Source: Wenzhouxiangella sp.
GTDB taxonomy: Bacteria; Pseudomonadota; Gammaproteobacteria; Xanthomonadales; Wenzhouxiangellaceae
Assembly (NCBI GenBank): GCA_007127425.1
Contig: SKZJ01000096.1
Location: 1 to 10,202 of the forward strand
DNA: 10,202 nt
Direction: 5' to 3'
A model generated the notes under the pieces. It ran no database searches. It saw only the letters and a program-made list of their open reading frames with translations, and had not been told where the DNA came from. Each line of letters starts with the position of its first letter. Position 1 is the stretch's first letter. The position numbers and the translations under genes are program-made. Shown here one piece after another: positions 6,330 through 10,202 of the stretch.

Positions 6330-8066
6330 ATGGATCGTGATGAAAGTGCCGAGCCAAGCGTTCACGAGGGCCCCGGCGATGTCGCGGCGGGACAGTGGCT
6401 GAAGCGACAGGCACCGGGCTGGCTGCTGCCCGGCATGCTGTCACTGGCGACGGTGCAGGCTGCAATTGTGATTGCACAGGCCTGGTGGCTGGCTGAAATC
6501 GTCCATCGTATCGCCATCGAAGAGGCCGACCTCGCCGCCTTGTGGCCACCGCTGTTGATGCTGGGGGCCATCCTCGCCCTGCGTGCCGGTGGCGAGACCG
6601 TTCGCGGACTGCTCGCTGCGGGAGCCTCGGCCAGGGTGCGTTCTGTCATGGTTCCGCGCCTGTTCAGTCATATGGCCGATGCCGGCCCCGCACTTCGCAA
6701 CCGGTTGGGTAGCGGCGACCTGGCGACCACCCTGATCGAACGGGTGGAGGCGCTCGACCCGTTCTACGCCCGCTTCCTGCCGCAGATGTTCACGGTGTCG
6801 ATCATCACCCCGGCCATCCTGGTCGCAGTTCTTGTACAGGACTGGCTTGCCGGGCTGTTCCTGATGTTCGCCGCACCACTCATTCCGCTCTTCATGATCC
6901 TGATCGGCATGGGAACTGAAACGCTCAGCCGTCAACAGCAGACAGCCCTGGCGAGACTCGGTGGCGTTTTTCTCGACCGGCTCAGAGGGATGGATCTGAT
7001 CCGGCGCCACGGCGCCGAGCAACGCGAGACCTCCCGCATCGCCGAACTGATCGAGGATTTCCGCGAGCGCACCATGTCGGTGCTGCGCGTGGCTTTCCTG
7101 TCGACCGCGGTGCTGGAGTTTTTCTCGGCAGTAGCCATTGCGGCGGTGGCCATTTACATCGGTCTCGGCCTGCTTGGTTACATAGAGTTCGGCCCGGCCC
7201 CGGCCCTGGATTTGAAGACCGGACTGTTCATCCTCCTGCTGGCCCCGGAGTTCTTTCTGCCATTGCGCCAGCTGTCGCAGTTCTGGCACGATCGGGCCGG
7301 CGCACTGGCAGCGGCCGACAACATTTGCGCGGTGCTGACCGCGCCGCCGGCCAGGCTGGAACCGTCCGAACCAGTCGTCATCGATGCCGGCAACGCCATC
7401 GGCATCGACGTCCGGGGACTGGTCATGGCCTGGCCCGATCGCAAACCCGTCCTGCAAGCGATCGATTTGACGGTCGAGCCCGGACAGCGCGTTGTCATCG
7501 CCGGGCCCAGTGGCTGCGGCAAGTCCACCCTGCTGCAACTGCTCGCAGGCTTCGTCGAACCGAACAACGGCAACATCCACCTTGGCAATATGCCGCTGCA
7601 GCTCATCACCAACGCCGATCTCGCCCATCTGCGCGGCTGGATGGGACAGCAACCCGGTCTGATCAACGCCAGCCTGGCCGATAACCTTCGCCTTGGCGAC
7701 CCGGATGCCGACGACGCGCGCCTGTGGCATGCACTGGACCTGGCCGGGCTGGCCGACATGGTTCGCCGGCTTCCTCTCGGACTGAACATGCCGATTTCGC
7801 ACAACGGTGAAGGAATATCCGGCGGGCAGGCTCGACGGCTGGCACTGGCACGTGCGCTGACGCGGCATCGCCCCCTGCTGCTGCTGGACGAACCCACTTC
7901 CAGCCTTGATCACGATAGTGCCGTCGGCATCTGGCATACCCTGGCGCGAGTCAACGAGATCGCTGGCTGCACCATGATCTGCGCCAGCCATGATCCCGAT
8001 GCATTGGTCTGGGCCCATCGGACACTGCAACTGGCTGACGGTCGGCTCAAGGAGACTTTCGGATGA
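6330..8066 (+). CDS. cydD: ABC transporter CydD, half of the CydDC complex for bd oxidase assembly
   Basis: CydD and CydC form a heterodimeric inner-membrane ABC transporter needed for assembly of cytochrome bd. Cysteine and glutathione export to the periplasm, and more recently haem handling, have been reported for the E. coli complex. The 578-aa protein has an N-terminal membrane domain (about 30-335, beginning at WLKRQAPGWLLPGM as in E. coli CydD) and a C-terminal ATPase. The ATPase shows Walker A GPSGCGKST (392-400), Q-loop Gln440/Gln441, signature ISGGQ (496-500), Walker B LLLLDE (516-521) and switch His554, so the site looks intact. It follows cydB by 12 nt and overlaps cydC by ATGA. 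The ribosome site is poor, so translation probably depends on coupling to cydB. CydD is chosen over CydC by gene order and by the CydD-like N-terminus. Confidence 0.93.
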   Translation: MDRDESAEPSVHEGPGDVAAGQWLKRQAPGWLLPGMLSLATVQAAIVIAQAWWLAEIVHRIAIEEADLAALWPPLLMLGAILALRAGGETVRGLLAAGASARVRSVMVPRLFSHMADAGPALRNRLGSGDLATTLIERVEALDPFYARFLPQMFTVSIITPAILVAVLVQDWLAGLFLMFAAPLIPLFMILIGMGTETLSRQQQTALARLGGVFLDRLRGMDLIRRHGAEQRETSRIAELIEDFRERTMSVLRVAFLSTAVLEFFSAVAIAAVAIYIGLGLLGYIEFGPAPALDLKTGLFILLLAPEFFLPLRQLSQFWHDRAGALAAADNICAVLTAPPARLEPSEPVVIDAGNAIGIDVRGLVMAWPDRKPVLQAIDLTVEPGQRVVIAGPSGCGKSTLLQLLAGFVEPNNGNIHLGNMPLQLITNADLAHLRGWMGQQPGLINASLADNLRLGDPDADDARLWHALDLAGLADMVRRLPLGLNMPISHNGEGISGGQARRLALARALTRHRPLLLLDEPTSSLDHDSAVGIWHTLARVNEIAGCTMICASHDPDALVWAHRTLQLADGRLKETFG

Positions 8067-9742
8067 GCCTTTTCCGACTGCTCTGGCCGGGTATTCGACG
8101 TCAATGGCGCTGGCTTCTGCTGGGCGTCATCCTGGCCCTGCTCAGCCTGGTCGCGGCCGCGTTTCTACTGGGCTTGTCGGGCTGGTTCATCACGGCAGGC
8201 GCACTGGCCGGCGCTGGTCTGATCGTCGGCCTGGACATCTTCACGCCCGGTGCCGGCATTCGCCTGGCCGCCGTCACCCGCACCCTGGCGCGCTACGGAG
8301 AACGTCTCGCCAGCCACGAGGCGACTTTTCGCCTGTTGGCCGATCTGCGTCAGCGGCTGTTTGAAAACCTGCTGATCCGGGACGAATACTCGCTTCGGCA
8401 ACTACGGCGAGGAGATGCGCTCGACCGACTGACACGCGACGTCGAGACACTCGACCACATGTTTACCGGCGTGCTGGGTCCGGTTGTTGCAGCGTGTGTG
8501 CTGGGCCTCGCCGTGGCCGGCGGCTTTGCGCTGATGGGCGCCGTACCCGCCGCATTGGCGGTGCTGGTCGTCCTGGTGCTGAATCTGCTTGCCATGCTGT
8601 TGATCGCCCGCACCGGTCGTACACCGACCCGGCAGCGCTCGGCAATGGAGCCCAACCAGCGCATGCTCGCCACCGAGGGACTGGAAGGCATGGAAATACT
8701 CAAGGCTTTCAACCGCGTCAACGACTGGAGCAACCAGCTGGGCAACCACAACCGGCACATGGTCGAGCTCGGCCGCATGCTGGCGCGTCTGGATGCCGTA
8801 GGCCAGGGGCTGACCACGCTGATCGGGCTTGGTGGACTGTGGAGCGTACTGGTGGCCGGTATCATGCTGACCGAAGCAGGCGTCATCACCACACCGGTGA
8901 TGGTCCTCCTGGTGCTGGTCATGCTGGCCCTCACCGAAGCCTGGCAGCCGCTACCGGGTGCATGGCGCCGGCTGGCGGCGTGCCGGGTAGCCGCCGAACG
9001 AGCCGGCGAATTACTGAAACCTTCATCCAGCCGATCGGCCACCGCCAGCACACAGCGCCTTCCCCGAGAGCACAGCATCGAGGCCATCAACCTGAGCTTC
9101 CGCTACCAGGAGTCATTGCCGCCGCTTCTGGCAAACCTTGATATCTTCATCGAGGCCGGCGAAAGAGTCGTGCTGATCGGTCCCAGCGGCGGCGGCAAGA
9201 CGACACTTGCCTTGCTGCTGATGGGGCAACTGGCTCCCACTACCGGCAGGGTGCTGTATGGGGGCTGTAATATCGACCGGATCGGACCCGATGAGCTAAG
9301 GCGGGCAATCGGTTACCTGCCACAGCGTCCGGTGGTTTTTCGTGACTCCCTGGCCAACAATCTGCGCTTGGCAGCACCGGAGGCCAGCGATGCAGAGCTT
9401 TCCAGCGTCATCGAACGAGTGGGCCTTGATCGCCTGATGCACAGTCTTCCCGACGGTCTCGACAGCTGGATCGGCGAAGGGGGTGCCGACATCTCTGGTG
9501 GAGAATTGCGGCGCATCGCCCTGGCCCGCCTGTTGCTTACTGACCCGCACGTGGTCATTCTCGATGAACCCACCACGGGACTGGACGCGGCCAGCGCCCG
9601 CGCCATGAAGGCCGGACTGAACGGTTGGCTCGGCACCAGAACGGTCATCATGATCAGCCACGATCCGGCGCTATTGCCGCGATACGACCGCAGCATCCGA
9701 ATCGGGAGCGATTCAACCCGGCAGCGACCTAAAGAAGGTTGA
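8063..9742 (+). CDS. cydC: ABC transporter CydC, partner of CydD
   Basis: This is the second half of the CydDC transporter. The 559-aa protein has the CydC-specific N-terminal pattern LGLSGWFITAGALAG (36-50), GAGIRLAAVTRTLARYGERL (63-82) and SHEATFRLL (84-92). His85 in that segment corresponds by alignment to E. coli CydC His85, which structural work links to haem binding; I recall this and have not checked it. The membrane domain ends near 315. The ATPase has Walker A GPSGGGKTT (373-381), Gln421, signature ISGGE (477-481), Walker B VVILDE (497-502) and His533. The start overlaps the cydD stop by four bases and has AAGGAG (8049-8054) 8 nt upstream. The last 14 bp overlap the convergent gene on the other strand, so no terminator fits between them. 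Confidence 0.94.
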   Translation: MSLFRLLWPGIRRQWRWLLLGVILALLSLVAAAFLLGLSGWFITAGALAGAGLIVGLDIFTPGAGIRLAAVTRTLARYGERLASHEATFRLLADLRQRLFENLLIRDEYSLRQLRRGDALDRLTRDVETLDHMFTGVLGPVVAACVLGLAVAGGFALMGAVPAALAVLVVLVLNLLAMLLIARTGRTPTRQRSAMEPNQRMLATEGLEGMEILKAFNRVNDWSNQLGNHNRHMVELGRMLARLDAVGQGLTTLIGLGGLWSVLVAGIMLTEAGVITTPVMVLLVLVMLALTEAWQPLPGAWRRLAACRVAAERAGELLKPSSSRSATASTQRLPREHSIEAINLSFRYQESLPPLLANLDIFIEAGERVVLIGPSGGGKTTLALLLMGQLAPTTGRVLYGGCNIDRIGPDELRRAIGYLPQRPVVFRDSLANNLRLAAPEASDAELSSVIERVGLDRLMHSLPDGLDSWIGEGGADISGGELRRIALARLLLTDPHVVILDEPTTGLDAASARAMKAGLNGWLGTRTVIMISHDPALLPRYDRSIRIGSDSTRQRPKEG

Positions 9743-10118
9743 CAGCCTCGGTCGACTCCCTGACCACGTAGATACGATCGTTGTTGCTGTCGGGATCAGC
9801 CGGCGCCATGAAGAAACCGGGCCGGTCGGGCGAGTAGCCCTGGGTATATCCGACGATGGACTCGCCGTCGACGAATGTCACTTCCAGCCGGCGCCCGTAA
9901 CCCCGACGTTCGACATCCTGGCGATCGTTGTAATCCTTGTTGCCAGTCAGGTCCTTGACGAAGAATACGCTCTTGAGCTCATCGACATTCACTTCAACCT
10001 GATCACCGGTATCATCCAGTTGCAAGTGGAAGTTCCGGCGCTCCGGCCTGAAATTGAACGTCACGCCCTTGAGTACCCTTCCGTCCAGGAATCGGGCAAC
10101 GATCTTGTGCTGCATCAT
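9729..10118 (-). CDS. small uncharacterised protein with an internal tandem duplication (DUF6982-like)
   Basis: The 129-aa soluble protein has no signal peptide, membrane helix or cysteine. It reads as two copies of one motif: VARFLDGRVLKGVTFNFRPE (7-26) and VTFVDGESIVGYTQGYSPDR (80-99). Both fit the pattern F-x-D-G-x-x-h-x-G-x-T-x-x-[FY]-x-P-[ED]-R, each followed by a hydrophobic strand (SVFFV 50-54; IYVV 116-119). This suggests two small beta-barrel or Sm-like units. I recall similar proteins under a DUF label (DUF6982), from memory and unverified; no function is known to me. The start at 10118 is supported by AGGAGG 6 nt upstream; a second ATG follows directly. It converges on cydC with a 14-bp overlap, so it is not part of that operon. 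Confidence 0.85.
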   Translation of the reverse strand: MMQHKIVARFLDGRVLKGVTFNFRPERRNFHLQLDDTGDQVEVNVDELKSVFFVKDLTGNKDYNDRQDVERRGYGRRLEVTFVDGESIVGYTQGYSPDRPGFFMAPADPDSNNDRIYVVRESTEAVNLL

Positions 10119-10119
10119 G

Positions 10120-10132
10120 GCAGGCCTCCTGC
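10120..10132 (-). promoter_or_regulatory. Shine-Dalgarno of the leftward 129-aa gene within a small hairpin
   Basis: On the minus strand the sequence reads GCAGGAGGCCTGC: a strong AGGAGG site lying in a potential 5-bp stem (GCAGG/CCTGC) with AGG in the loop. The ATG follows 6 nt after AGGAGG. The hairpin is short and may be chance. Upstream to the window edge (10133-10202) I see no convincing promoter. Confidence 0.45.
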
Positions 10133-10202
10133 AGGTTGCACCCCCTGTACCTCCAGTGTATTGAAAATGCGGCGCCGACGCCAGTGACAGGATTACCCGC
10201 CG

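Noticed and set aside
6441..8030. 529-codon open frame on the minus strand, antisense to cydD.
   Set aside because: It has no recognisable domain and is low-complexity, rich in Gln, Gly and Arg. It exactly mirrors the codon pattern of cydD, whose protein has all ABC motifs. It is a GC-bias shadow.
10153..10186. Direct repeat CCAGTG at 10153-10158 and 10181-10186 upstream of the leftward gene.
   Set aside because: Six bases spaced 28 bp apart is easily chance in a GC-rich sequence, and no promoter elements line up with it.

Overview
The window looks like a chromosomal core region of a GC-rich gammaproteobacterium. The hemA-prfA pair with a divergent TPR lipoprotein gene beside it is the arrangement I know from Pseudomonas and relatives, where lolB follows the TPR gene. 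HemA (418 aa) and RF1 are of gammaproteobacterial length and motif content. I cannot name the genus; a Wenzhouxiangella- or Chromatiales-like organism would fit but is a guess.

Left part (1-3804). A TPR lipoprotein gene runs leftward off the edge. Back to back with it, hemA (glutamyl-tRNA reductase, first step of C5 tetrapyrrole synthesis) runs rightward and overlaps prfA (release factor 1) by ATGA. A small YjbQ/UPF0047 gene follows, where prmC usually sits. Between prfA and yjbQ is a 118-bp element with perfect 31-bp terminal inverted repeats and a CTAG duplication. It has inserted into the last codons of prfA. Removing it restores a prfA reading frame that stops at TGATG, overlapping the yjbQ start, so the empty site can be reconstructed.

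Middle and right (3805-9742). An AT-rich leader with a plausible extended -10 promoter precedes a tight cydABDC operon. CydA (short Q-loop, CIO-like) and CydB form a bd-type quinol oxidase. CydD and CydC form the heterodimeric ABC transporter needed to assemble it. HemA upstream supplies the haem pathway, so the window is rich in haem and respiration functions, but the two blocks are probably separate transcription units.

Right edge (9729-10202). A small leftward gene converges on cydC and overlaps its end by 14 bp. It encodes a 129-aa soluble protein of unknown function that is visibly an internal tandem duplication.

I see no tRNA, rRNA, CRISPR array, phage gene or complete insertion sequence. 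The most unusual item is the small non-coding palindromic element in prfA.
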